6,909 bases of DNA from positions 1 to 6,909 of the forward strand of contig CAMCNE010000114.1 of NCBI GenBank assembly GCA_945875935.1, in the 5' to 3' direction. Positions 1 through 6,129 of this stretch are shown in pieces. The notes beneath the pieces are model-generated. The model saw nothing but the letters and a program-made list of their open reading frames with translations, ran no database searches and was not told the origin of the DNA. The stretch's first letter is position 1. Each line of letters starts with the position of its first letter. Source of the DNA: Bordetella parapertussis. Its GTDB lineage: Bacteria > Pseudomonadota > Gammaproteobacteria > Burkholderiales > Burkholderiaceae_C. Both the position numbers and the translations under genes were made by a program.

Positions 1-479
1 TGGGCAGCAGCTCGGCCGTGCTCACGCAGGTGGTCGGTCAGGCGGCAGGCGGGGTCGTCCTGCAGCTCAGCTCGGCCACCCTCGCGCCGGGCCAGCTGAT
101 CACGTTGACCGCCACGGTGAGCGGCACGGCACCCACCGGCACGGTGCAGTTCAAGGACGGCAGCAACAACCTGGGCGGCCCGGTCGAGTTGTTTGGCGGT
201 GTGGCCAGCTACAGCACCAATGCGCTGGCAGTCGGTGTTCACAGCATCACGGCGGTGTACTCAGGCGATGCCAGCAATGCCGGTGGCACCTCGGCCCCGG
301 CCAGCCTGACCGTGGGCAGCGGCAGTGGGGGTTCTGGTGGTGGTAGCGGTGGGGCGGCCAGCGGTGACATTCCGACGCTGCCCGAGTGGGGCCTGATCTT
401 GCTGGCGTGTGTGCTGCTGGTGGTGGCCGAGCGTCAGCGCGGCGTGCGTCGCCCGGCGCGGCGAGGTGGAAGGGGCTGA
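1..479 (+). CDS. Ig-like domain protein with IPTL-CTERM sorting signal (3' part only)
   Basis: The reading frame is open from base 3, so the N-terminus lies before the window; about 158 residues are visible, ending at TGA 477-479. The first ~95 residues form a bacterial Ig-like beta-sandwich repeat (Big_3_5 type), recognised by the run TLTATVSG...PTGTVQFKDG...HSITAVYSGDA. A Gly/Ser-only linker follows (about bases 315-360), then the motif IPTLPEWG, a single hydrophobic segment (LILLACVLLVVA) and an Arg-rich tail. This tripartite end is the IPTL-CTERM signal, a relative of PEP-CTERM. In this family it is thought to be recognised by an exosortase (XrtH type), which processes the protein at the cell envelope. 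The protein is therefore probably exported and surface-associated or released. Its specific function cannot be told from the fragment; more Ig-like repeats may lie upstream. The sorting signal is clear, the biological role is unknown. Confidence 0.9.
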   Translation, partial: GSSSAVLTQVVGQAAGGVVLQLSSATLAPGQLITLTATVSGTAPTGTVQFKDGSNNLGGPVELFGGVASYSTNALAVGVHSITAVYSGDASNAGGTSAPASLTVGSGSGGSGGGSGGAASGDIPTLPEWGLILLACVLLVVAERQRGVRRPARRGGRG

Positions 480-498
480 GGCAGGCACCAGGCCTGCC
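480..498. terminator. GC-rich hairpin between convergent genes
   Basis: A perfect 7-bp inverted repeat (GGCAGGC at 480-486, GCCTGCC at 492-498) with a 5-base loop lies directly after the IPTL-CTERM stop codon and 12 bases before the DUF1841 stop. Its position between two convergent genes suits a bidirectional terminator. Neither strand has a T-run after the stem, so it is not a canonical intrinsic terminator; it may only stabilise 3' ends. Confidence 0.35.
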
Positions 499-510
499 CA
501 GCCGCCACGC

Positions 511-945
511 TCACACGCGAGTGGCGCGCCGCCTCACGCTGGCGATGTAGCGCGCGCCGTCAAAGGGCGTGCCGCTGCGTTGTGAGGCCCAGACCATTTC
601 GCCCAGGCTGTCCATCACCTCGTGGTGGGCGGTGTGCAGCGAGCCGCGGCGCTTGGCCAGCAGCTCGACGGCCTGGCGGATGCCGCGCGGCTGGTCGATG
701 GACACCTGCTCGCTGATCGTCAGGTGCATCGACAGGTGCAAAAACGGATTGGCCCGACCGCCATCGACCTTGTATTCGGCTGCGAGTGCGGCTTCCAGAT
801 CGGCCAGCTCGGCGTGGTGCTCTGGGTGTTCCGAGATCCATTGCGCAGCCACGGTTTCGAGCGGTGTCAGCGGGGTGCCGGCCAGCGATTTCGCATGGGC
901 CGCGCAAAAAAATTCGCGGACGTCTTTTTGTGAGGGAGTGAACAT
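511..945 (-). CDS. DUF1841 family protein
   Basis: A 144-residue protein recognised as DUF1841 from its start MFTPSQKDVREFF and the core NPFLHLSMHL followed by SEQ.SIDQPRGIR, with a conserved end containing LGEMVWASQRSGTPFDG. The size matches the usual ~140 residues. It has no signal peptide or membrane segment, so it should be cytoplasmic; the His-rich core (LHLSMHL, then HTAHHEVM) could bind metal, but this is speculation. The function of the family is unknown. The ATG at 945 was chosen because homologues begin with MF.P; the frame stays open far upstream to 1515, but that part runs antisense through the TauE gene and has shadow-like composition. No strong ribosome binding site is visible before 945. 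It stands alone, convergent with the IPTL-CTERM gene and divergent from the TauE gene. Confidence 0.88.
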   Translation of the reverse strand: MFTPSQKDVREFFCAAHAKSLAGTPLTPLETVAAQWISEHPEHHAELADLEAALAAEYKVDGGRANPFLHLSMHLTISEQVSIDQPRGIRQAVELLAKRRGSLHTAHHEVMDSLGEMVWASQRSGTPFDGARYIASVRRRATRV

Positions 946-1047
946 TCGACAATGGTCCGAGCCTGTGGCGTAGAGCTGCATTTTGCCCGCCATGAATCCC
1001 ACTTTTTGCCGCCCTTGCGATGCCACTGACTTTCGTCGGGTTGGCCT
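946..1047. other. Divergent intergenic region
   Basis: These 102 bases separate the starts of the DUF1841 (-) and TauE/SafE (+) genes and must hold or lie near both promoters. I found no convincing -35/-10 pair on either strand and no long palindrome or AT-rich operator. It contains T-rich spots at 981-984 and 1003-1007 only. Confidence 0.4.
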
Positions 1048-1818
1048 GTGAGCGAGTTTTTTTCGTCGTGGCCGCTGATCACCGATCCGTGGTTCTACGT
1101 GGTGGCGGTCCCAGCCGTGCTGATGATGGGTCTGGCCAAGAGCGGTCTGATCTCCGGCTTCGGGCCGCTGGCGGTGCCGGTGCTCGCGCTGGCAGTGCCC
1201 GTGCCGCAAGCCGCGGCCATCATGCTGCCGCTGATGCTGGTGATGGACGGCGTGGGCGTGCGCGCCTTGTTCGCCCAGCGCGACGCGGCACTGGTGCGGT
1301 TGCTGCTGCCCGCCGGGCTGCTCGGCACGGTGGTGGGCGCGCTGACCTTCCGTGTGCTGGACACGAACACCGTGGCGGCCATCGTCGGCGGCATGACGTT
1401 GCTTTTTCTGGCCCAGCAACTGCTGTTTCCCCCGCAGCGACACTCGCCCCTGCCGCCACGCTGGCTGGGCCCGCTGATGGGCGTGACGGCGGGGTTCACC
1501 AGCTTCGTGTCGCACGCTGGCGGGCCGCCCATCAACGCCTATTTGCTGCCGCAGCGGCTGTCACCGATGGCCTTTGCCGCCACCTCAGCGACGTTTTTTG
1601 CCGTCGTGAACCTGTCGAAGTGGCTGCCCTACGCGTGGCTGGGGCTGATCGACTGGCGCAACATGGCCACCGCAGCGGTGCTGCTGCCGCTGGCGCCGCT
1701 GGGCGTGTGGCTGGGGGTGCGCTGGCTGCCGCACGCCAAACCGGCGGTGTTTTATGGGCTGGTGCAAGCCGGCATGCTGATCACCGGCATCAAGCTGCTG
1801 TGGGACGGGCTGCGCTGA
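1048..1818 (+). CDS. TauE/SafE family (DUF81) membrane transporter
   Basis: A 256-residue, strongly hydrophobic protein with about eight membrane segments in two halves, as is usual for the TauE/SafE (DUF81) family. Typical marks are the N-terminal GLAKSGLISGFG (residues 28-39), set after the first helix, and the second-half counterpart FTSFVSHAGGPP (residues 150-161). Members sit in the inner membrane and have been linked to export of sulfite, sulfoacetate or other organosulfur anions, but most are uncharacterised and no sulfur gene is nearby, so the substrate here is unknown. The GTG at 1048 is taken as start because it precedes the first membrane helix; the next Met codons (residues 26-27) would delete that helix. 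No clear Shine-Dalgarno sequence precedes it. It is a single-gene unit, convergent with the DUF3299 gene. Confidence 0.9.
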   Translation: MSEFFSSWPLITDPWFYVVAVPAVLMMGLAKSGLISGFGPLAVPVLALAVPVPQAAAIMLPLMLVMDGVGVRALFAQRDAALVRLLLPAGLLGTVVGALTFRVLDTNTVAAIVGGMTLLFLAQQLLFPPQRHSPLPPRWLGPLMGVTAGFTSFVSHAGGPPINAYLLPQRLSPMAFAATSATFFAVVNLSKWLPYAWLGLIDWRNMATAAVLLPLAPLGVWLGVRWLPHAKPAVFYGLVQAGMLITGIKLLWDGLR

Positions 1819-1851
1819 ACTCAGGCGCGCGCCCGCGCAGCGTTACTTTTT
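1809..1851 (+). terminator. Possible intrinsic terminator of the TauE gene
   Basis: A 7-bp stem (GCTGCGC at 1809-1815, GCGCAGC at 1835-1841) encloses the stop codon and a loop containing the 10-bp palindrome GGCGCGCGCC (1824-1833). A run of five T follows at 1847-1851, five bases after the stem. The T-run also encodes the Lys-Lys end of the convergent DUF3299 gene. The loop is long and the T-run displaced, so support is moderate; on the minus strand the hairpin has no T-run. Confidence 0.35.
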
Positions 1852-2490
1852 GCCGCCCACGTAGGGCTCGACGATGGCCGAGTCCATGCGGTAGCCGCTG
1901 GAGCCCATGTAGCTGTCGCTGCGCAGCGTCTTGAGGGTGCCGCTGATCCACACCGTGTCCATCGAGTGGTAGCCCTTGGCCGGCTTTTGCGGCTGCACCA
2001 GGATGATCTGGTTGGCCGGCGGCGGTGGCGTGTGAATGCACGCGCCGAAGTAGGGCACCAGCAAAAACTCCTTGATGCCGTTGCCCGATTCATCGAGCGG
2101 CACCAGATAGCCCGGCAGCCGCACTGCCACGCCGTCGAGCTCGTTGTTGGTGGGCGCGTTGTTCCAGGCTTCGCGCATGCGCTTGAGCATCTCGGTGGCG
2201 CGCGGGTCACCGTCTTTCATCAAGCCGATGTTGGCCTGCTTGAATTCCTTGGTCGGATCCCAGTCCTTGGGCACCAGGTCTTCCCAGGTGATCTCGCGGA
2301 AGCTGCCGGCGACGGTCGGCTTGGCAGCACCCGAGGCGGCCAGCGGCGTGGTGGGCGCAGCCATCGGCGCGCCGGCGGGCTTGTCCTGTGCTTGCGCGGC
2401 TGCCGTGAGCGCCCACAGGCCGGCCGCCACGATCAGCGAACAGGAGCGATGCCATTGCGGTACCGATACGGACAGGGATACGGTCTTCAT
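1843..2490 (-). CDS. DUF3299 domain periplasmic protein, last gene of zinc cluster
   Basis: A 215-residue protein. A signal peptide is visible at residues 1-35 (polar start, hydrophobic SLIVAAGLWALTA, then AQAQ as a likely cleavage site), followed by a Pro/Ala-rich linker and the DUF3299 domain. The domain marks are LPGYLVPLD (residues 125-133) and FLLVPYFGACIHTPPPPANQ (residues 142-161), with Cys151 and His153 as a possible metal-binding C-x-H pair; that role is inference. It has no lipobox, so it should be soluble in the periplasm. The ATG at 2490 was chosen because it starts the signal peptide, has GAGG eight bases upstream, and lies 2 bp after the permease stop; longer forms overlap the permease. 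DUF3299 genes are commonly found beside this type of ABC transporter and ZrgA, so it is likely an accessory factor of that system. The biochemical function is unknown. Confidence 0.88.
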   Translation of the reverse strand: MKTVSLSVSVPQWHRSCSLIVAAGLWALTAAAQAQDKPAGAPMAAPTTPLAASGAAKPTVAGSFREITWEDLVPKDWDPTKEFKQANIGLMKDGDPRATEMLKRMREAWNNAPTNNELDGVAVRLPGYLVPLDESGNGIKEFLLVPYFGACIHTPPPPANQIILVQPQKPAKGYHSMDTVWISGTLKTLRSDSYMGSSGYRMDSAIVEPYVGGKK

Positions 2491-2492
2491 CT

Positions 2493-3767
2493 TCAAACCC
2501 TCGGTGACAGGCCATCGGCCAGAGACATTCGATACGCGCGCCAGCCCGGGATCAGGCTGGCCACGCCGCCAGCGATCACCACGCCGGCCAGCAGCGTCCA
2601 TTGGGAAACACTCGGCACGCCCAGTTTCAGCGCGATGCCATATTCCATTTGCACCCACGGCGCGGCCAGCGCGATGAACAGCGCGGTCACGAGCGTACCC
2701 AGCACAGCGCCGGCCAGCGTGATCAGCAGGCCTTCGCCGGCCAGCAGCAGCAGCACCTGGCGCGGGCCCGCACCCACTGCACGCAGCACGGCCAGTTCAC
2801 GGCGGCGTTCGTTGAGGCCAGCCATCACCACCGCCACCAGCCCGGCCAGGCTGACCAGCGCGACCATGGCCGACATGCCCATCAGCGCCTTCTCGCCCAC
2901 GCCCACCACGTCCCACAGTTCGTCGAGCGCCACGCCGGGCAGCACCGCCATCAGCGCTTCGCCTTCGTAGTCGGCCACGAAGCGCTGCACGTTGAAAACC
3001 GCCGCACGGCTTTTCAGGCCGACCAGCGCAGCGGTGACCTGCTTGGGCACCAGATCGAACTTGCGCGCCTGTTCGGGCTCGATGCGCACGCCGGGCATGG
3101 GCGCACCGCCCACCCAGTCGAGGTGGATGGCCTCCATCGACTCCAGGCTGATGTGCACCGTGCGGTCGACCGGCGTGCCGCTGCGCTGCAGGATGCCGAC
3201 CACGGTGAACGGCTTGTCGGCGTGCTCGGCGCCCGGCAGCCCGCCGCCGCCGTGCGACAGCACGAGGTGGTCGCCCAGGTGGTAGCTCAGTGCCCGAGCC
3301 ACTTCGGCGCCCAGCACCACGCCGTACAGGCCGGCTATGCCATCGGCAAACGCCTGGCCCTCGGCCAGCGCCAGCGGTTCGCGCTCGCCGTAAAGAAAGC
3401 GCTTGAAGTAGTCGGCGCGGGTGCCCAGCACCGGATAGCCGCGGTGCGAATCACCCAGCGACAGCGGCACCACCCAGGCCACGGCGCGCTGCTGTGTGAT
3501 GGCCTCGACGCTGCTCATGCGGATGTTGTTGGTGGCGCCGCCCACGCGAAACACCGAATACAGCATCAGCTGAACCGAGCCGGTGCGCGCACCCACCACC
3601 AGATCGGTGCCGCTGACCGACTGCGAGAAGTTTTCGCGCACGTCGGTGCGCACCTGCTCGAAGCCCAGCAGCAAGAAGGTCGACAGCGCCACCGACAGCA
3701 GCACCAGCGACAGCGTGGCGCGGCGGTTCCAGGCGCTGCGCCAGGCCAGCGTGAGCAAGGCGCTCAT
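2493..3767 (-). CDS. FtsX/MacB-type ABC transporter permease (Zrg-type zinc cassette)
   Basis: A 424-residue inner-membrane protein with type VII ABC transporter topology: one N-terminal membrane helix (about residues 18-36), a large periplasmic MacB_PCD-like domain (about 40-290), and three C-terminal helices (about 297-317, 343-368, 391-410). The cytoplasmic loop RRRELAVLRAVGA (321-333) is the hallmark coupling segment of the FtsX domain. The periplasmic domain holds a Gly/His stretch (His163, His167, His172, His182) that might contact metal. Its start ATG overlaps the ATPase stop as ATGA, so the two are translationally coupled and surely partners. Type VII systems usually move substrates within or out of the periplasm or transmit mechanical force, rather than import. 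The neighbouring zrgA and DUF3299 genes suggest a role in zinc acquisition, by an unclear mechanism. LolCE-like or MacB-like export is the alternative. Confidence 0.9.
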   Translation of the reverse strand: MSALLTLAWRSAWNRRATLSLVLLSVALSTFLLLGFEQVRTDVRENFSQSVSGTDLVVGARTGSVQLMLYSVFRVGGATNNIRMSSVEAITQQRAVAWVVPLSLGDSHRGYPVLGTRADYFKRFLYGEREPLALAEGQAFADGIAGLYGVVLGAEVARALSYHLGDHLVLSHGGGGLPGAEHADKPFTVVGILQRSGTPVDRTVHISLESMEAIHLDWVGGAPMPGVRIEPEQARKFDLVPKQVTAALVGLKSRAAVFNVQRFVADYEGEALMAVLPGVALDELWDVVGVGEKALMGMSAMVALVSLAGLVAVVMAGLNERRRELAVLRAVGAGPRQVLLLLAGEGLLITLAGAVLGTLVTALFIALAAPWVQMEYGIALKLGVPSVSQWTLLAGVVIAGGVASLIPGWRAYRMSLADGLSPRV

Positions 3768-4477
3768 GCGACGGCATCCTGGCCGCGCGCACCCGCGCTG
3801 GCGTGGTTGACGGCGGCGAGCGACAGCCGTTCATCGAAGTGCGCGGCCAGCCGCTCGTCGTGGCTCACGAACACCAGCGCGCTGCCCGAGCTGCGGCACG
3901 CGTCCAGCAGCAGCGCCATGAAGCTGTCTCGCAAGTCGGCATCGAGCGCCGAGGTGGGCTCGTCGGCGATCAGCACCTCGGGCCGCCCGATCAGCGCGCG
4001 CGCGGCGGCCACCCGCTGCTGCTGGCCCACCGACAGCTGCGCCGCTGGCCGCGCCCACAGCGCAGATGGCAGCCCCACGCTTTGCAGCAGCTGCTGGGCG
4101 CGGGCTTCGGGCGAGCCGGCGTCTTCGGCGGCACGTTGACGGCGCAGTGCCGAAAAGCGGCACGGCAGCAGCACGTTGTCGAGCACGCTCAGATAGGGCA
4201 GCAAGTTGAACTGCTGAAAGATGTAGCCCACGTGGTCGGCGCGAAAGGCGTCGCGCCGCGATCCCGACAGATCTGACCAGCGCGTGCCCAGCAGGCTGAC
4301 CGAGCCGGAGCGCGGCAGCAGCACACCGGCCAGCAGCCCGAGCAGCGTGCTCTTGCCCGCGCCGCTCGGGCCGTGCAAAAACAGCGTGCGCGCCGCGCCC
4401 ACGCTCAGCGTGTCGATGGCCAGGCAGTCGCTGGCCGCGTGCGGCCAGGCGTAGCGCACATCACGCAGCTCGATCAC
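3764..4477 (-). CDS. ABC transporter ATP-binding protein (LolD/MacB-type), partner of the permease
   Basis: A 237-residue complete nucleotide-binding protein. Visible motifs are Walker A GPSGAGKST (residues 36-44), Q-loop FQQFNLLPYL (87-96), signature LSVGQQQR (148-155), Walker B VLIADEP (168-174, catalytic Glu173), D-loop SALD (176-179) and switch His206 (VSHDE). All catalytic residues are present, and the set resembles LolD/MacB/FtsE ATPases that pair with FtsX-fold permeases. The start is taken at GTG 4477, which has AGAGG six bases upstream and gives the normal beginning VIELRDVRYAW. The longer frame reaching 4621 would overlap the end of zrgA with unrelated sequence. Its TGA overlaps the permease ATG by four bases. 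It should energise the permease at the cytoplasmic face. Confidence 0.92.
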   Translation of the reverse strand: MIELRDVRYAWPHAASDCLAIDTLSVGAARTLFLHGPSGAGKSTLLGLLAGVLLPRSGSVSLLGTRWSDLSGSRRDAFRADHVGYIFQQFNLLPYLSVLDNVLLPCRFSALRRQRAAEDAGSPEARAQQLLQSVGLPSALWARPAAQLSVGQQQRVAAARALIGRPEVLIADEPTSALDADLRDSFMALLLDACRSSGSALVFVSHDERLAAHFDERLSLAAVNHASAGARGQDAVA

Positions 4478-4511
4478 GTGAGGCCTCTGGCCGAACAAGG
4501 CCGCCTGGTCA

Positions 4512-5045
4512 TCAGCGCACCAGCGACACGCGCTGCGCTGGGCGCTTGAGCTCGCGCTTGAACTGGCCGCGCGCGGTGGCCACTTCGACCTTGATCTTTT
4601 GCAGTCGCGCAAAGGCGCCAAACAGCGCCACGTCGACCTCGCTCAGGCGCGCCGTGCTGGCGCACTGAAAGACATAGGTGCCGTCCAGATCGGCGTGATC
4701 GCCATGGGCTTCGCTCGGGTCGGCTTGGCCCAGCCCCAGCGCGGCCGAGCTGAGCTCGACGCTGGTGCTTTTGCACAGTGCTGCCGGCGTGAACATGAAC
4801 ACAGTGTCAGCCGCCTTGAGCGCAGCCACGGCCTGCTTGGCGGACTTCTTTTCGGCGTCGGTGCGCGGGGCGCGCTCGAAGCCCAACAGTGCATCAAGTG
4901 GTGTTTGCAGCTGCACCGTGACCTGGGTGGCTTCGATCACGATGTCGAGCTCGGCCGCGCCGTGCGCATGGGGCCGGCTCTGGGCGCTGGCCGCCACGCT
5001 CATCGACAGCCCCAGCAGCGCGAGGCAGGCAAGACGCAGCTTCAT
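4512..5045 (-). CDS. zrgA: ZrgA family (DUF2796) periplasmic zinc-uptake protein
   Basis: A 177-residue protein with a signal peptide (residues 1-22, ending ASAQ). The mature part opens with the family mark RPHAHGAAELDI, followed by QTPLDALLGFERAP...AEKK and a C-terminal half with HGDHADLDGTYVFQC. This is DUF2796, named ZrgA after the zinc-regulated protein of Vibrio cholerae, which takes part in a second zinc-uptake system. Candidate zinc ligands are His26, His28, His114 and His117; Cys91 and Cys128 could form a disulfide. The His-rich insert many homologues carry before the second half is here reduced to EAHGDHAD. ATG 5045 was chosen since it starts the signal peptide; an in-frame ATG at 5072 would overlap the preceding gene. 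It lies 7 bp after the deacylase gene and 34 bp before the ATPase gene, hence cotranscribed. Binding of zinc is inferred, not shown. Confidence 0.87.
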   Translation of the reverse strand: MKLRLACLALLGLSMSVAASAQSRPHAHGAAELDIVIEATQVTVQLQTPLDALLGFERAPRTDAEKKSAKQAVAALKAADTVFMFTPAALCKSTSVELSSAALGLGQADPSEAHGDHADLDGTYVFQCASTARLSEVDVALFGAFARLQKIKVEVATARGQFKRELKRPAQRVSLVR

Positions 5046-5052
5046 GGCCTGT

Positions 5053-6066
5053 TCATACCGCGGTTTCGGCATTCATCTGGCGGTTGCTCGGCTGGGCGAA
5101 GTAGAACCACTCGTTGCCAGGCAGGGCCGTCACGTTGGGGAAGGCGATGTAGCCGTCAGCCGGTGCGCACACCAGGCTGCCGTCGTGGCGGCGACCGATG
5201 GGCTCGCCTGCGCTCACCGCATCAAAGCTGGCCCACGGCTTGACGAAGGCATCGTCGGCGTGCAGGCGGTCGATCACCTCGGTCAGGCGCAGCACCTGCG
5301 GGTCGGTGGTCACCGGCGGCCATGGCGCGGAGGTCATGCGCAGGAAGGCCAGCGTGTTGACGATGCCCTGGTAGGCCACCTCGACGGCCTTGGGGTCGTC
5401 GTGCTGGCCGCACTCCAGCGTGACGCCCAGGCCGCCCACGCTGCGCACGTATTCGGTGGTGCCGATGCCGTAGCTCGGGTCGGTGTTGAGCAGTTGCGCG
5501 CGTGCACCGGGCTCGCCCGATTCGTCGGCGCGCTTGACGCGCTTGGCCACGCCGTCCGCATAGGTGGCCATCCAGCCCTCGACGAAGCGGCGCGGGCCCA
5601 GCCGAAGCGCGAGTGCTTCTTCCTGTGCCGAGAAGGGGAACGGCTCGAGCTCATCTTCGTTGGTCAGCGGGCCGATCATGACGAAAGGCTCGCCCGGTGA
5701 CTGGAATGAATGCAGGTCGAGCAGCGCGTCGTTTTGGCCGATCAGCGGGCACAGCGCGTTGGCGATGCGGTCTTCATAGTTCTGCGGCTGCTCGGTCACG
5801 CGAAGGTTGCGGTTGAGGTTGCGCTCGCCCATGCGCTGGCCGCGCTGGTAGGCCAGCGGGTTGGTGACCGGCACCACCGTCAGGCTGCCGCGCACCAGTT
5901 TCAGCCGCTCGGCTTCGAAATCGGCCATCCCCCGCTCGATGGCACGCGTGCCGCAGGTCTCGTTGCCGTGAACCGCGCCGAGCACCAGCAGGCGCGGGCC
6001 GGCGCGCTCTGTCTTGATGCCCATCACGCCGAGGGAATTGAGATTGATGTCGGATGGATTGGTCAT
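5053..6066 (-). CDS. Succinylglutamate desuccinylase/aspartoacylase family (M14) zinc hydrolase
   Basis: A 337-residue cytoplasmic-looking protein (no signal peptide) of the AstE/AspA branch of the M14 metallopeptidase fold. Residues visible in the right order: zinc ligands His33 and Glu36 in GAVHGNETCGTRA, the NLNRNL motif (83-88) with substrate-binding Arg86, third zinc ligand His119 in LLDLHSFQSPGEP, and catalytic Glu218 in VTLECGQHDDP. A C-terminal beta-type domain follows (about 260-337). The family removes an acyl group from an amino acid (N-succinylglutamate, N-acetylaspartate and similar), but this member has no arginine-catabolism (ast) neighbours, so I do not assign a substrate or the name astE. 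It sits between the solute-binding protein gene (42 bp upstream) and zrgA (7 bp downstream), implying a role tied to zinc or co-induction under zinc limitation. The ribosome binding site before ATG 6066 is weak. Confidence 0.88.
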   Translation of the reverse strand: MTNPSDINLNSLGVMGIKTERAGPRLLVLGAVHGNETCGTRAIERGMADFEAERLKLVRGSLTVVPVTNPLAYQRGQRMGERNLNRNLRVTEQPQNYEDRIANALCPLIGQNDALLDLHSFQSPGEPFVMIGPLTNEDELEPFPFSAQEEALALRLGPRRFVEGWMATYADGVAKRVKRADESGEPGARAQLLNTDPSYGIGTTEYVRSVGGLGVTLECGQHDDPKAVEVAYQGIVNTLAFLRMTSAPWPPVTTDPQVLRLTEVIDRLHADDAFVKPWASFDAVSAGEPIGRRHDGSLVCAPADGYIAFPNVTALPGNEWFYFAQPSNRQMNAETAV

Positions 6067-6097
6067 GGTGTGGATCGAGGTTGTGTGGTGGCTGTGG

Positions 6098-6129
6098 TGA
6101 TCAGGCGATCAGCGCGTATCGCTGATTTT
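6098..6129. repeat. Overlapping inverted repeats at the end of the solute-binding protein gene
   Basis: A perfect 7-bp inverted repeat, ATCAGCG (6108-6114) and CGCTGAT (6120-6126), with a 5-base loop spans the stop codon of the upstream gene. A second, 5-bp repeat, TGATC (6098-6102) and GATCA (6107-6111), overlaps its left arm, so the two hairpins exclude each other. A four-T run (6126-6129) follows the first hairpin only on the + strand, opposite to transcription. In the transcribed direction it is not a terminator, so it may be an mRNA-stabilising structure between the two genes or chance. Confidence 0.3.

Noticed and set aside
946..1515. Upstream extension of the DUF1841 frame to 334 residues
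   Set aside because: The added part is antisense to the TauE gene, has low-complexity Gln/His/Arg composition, and family members begin at the ATG at 945.
1020..1934. A 304-codon open frame on the + strand
   Set aside because: It overlaps the TauE/SafE gene in another frame and is Arg/Ala-rich without motifs; the TauE frame has clear family signatures.
2491..2658. N-terminal extension of the DUF3299 gene to 271 residues
   Set aside because: It would overlap the permease gene and bury the clear signal peptide that starts at 2490.
2601..4139. A 512-codon open frame on the + strand
   Set aside because: It runs antisense through the permease and ATPase genes, is full of His, Gln, Arg and Ala as expected from GC-rich shadow frames, and shows no known motif.
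4478..4621. N-terminal extension of the ABC ATPase to 285 residues
   Set aside because: The extra 48 residues are Ser/Arg-rich, overlap the zrgA coding end and lack ABC ATPase similarity; GTG 4477 has a good ribosome binding site.
5053..6066. Assignment of the deacylase as AstE of the arginine succinyltransferase pathway
   Set aside because: No astA, astB, astC or astD neighbour is present, and the family includes several other deacylases; the active site alone does not fix the substrate.
6067..6108. Possible promoter or Zur box between the metal-binding protein and deacylase genes
   Set aside because: No -35/-10 pair and no AT-rich palindrome of the Zur type can be seen in these 42 bases.
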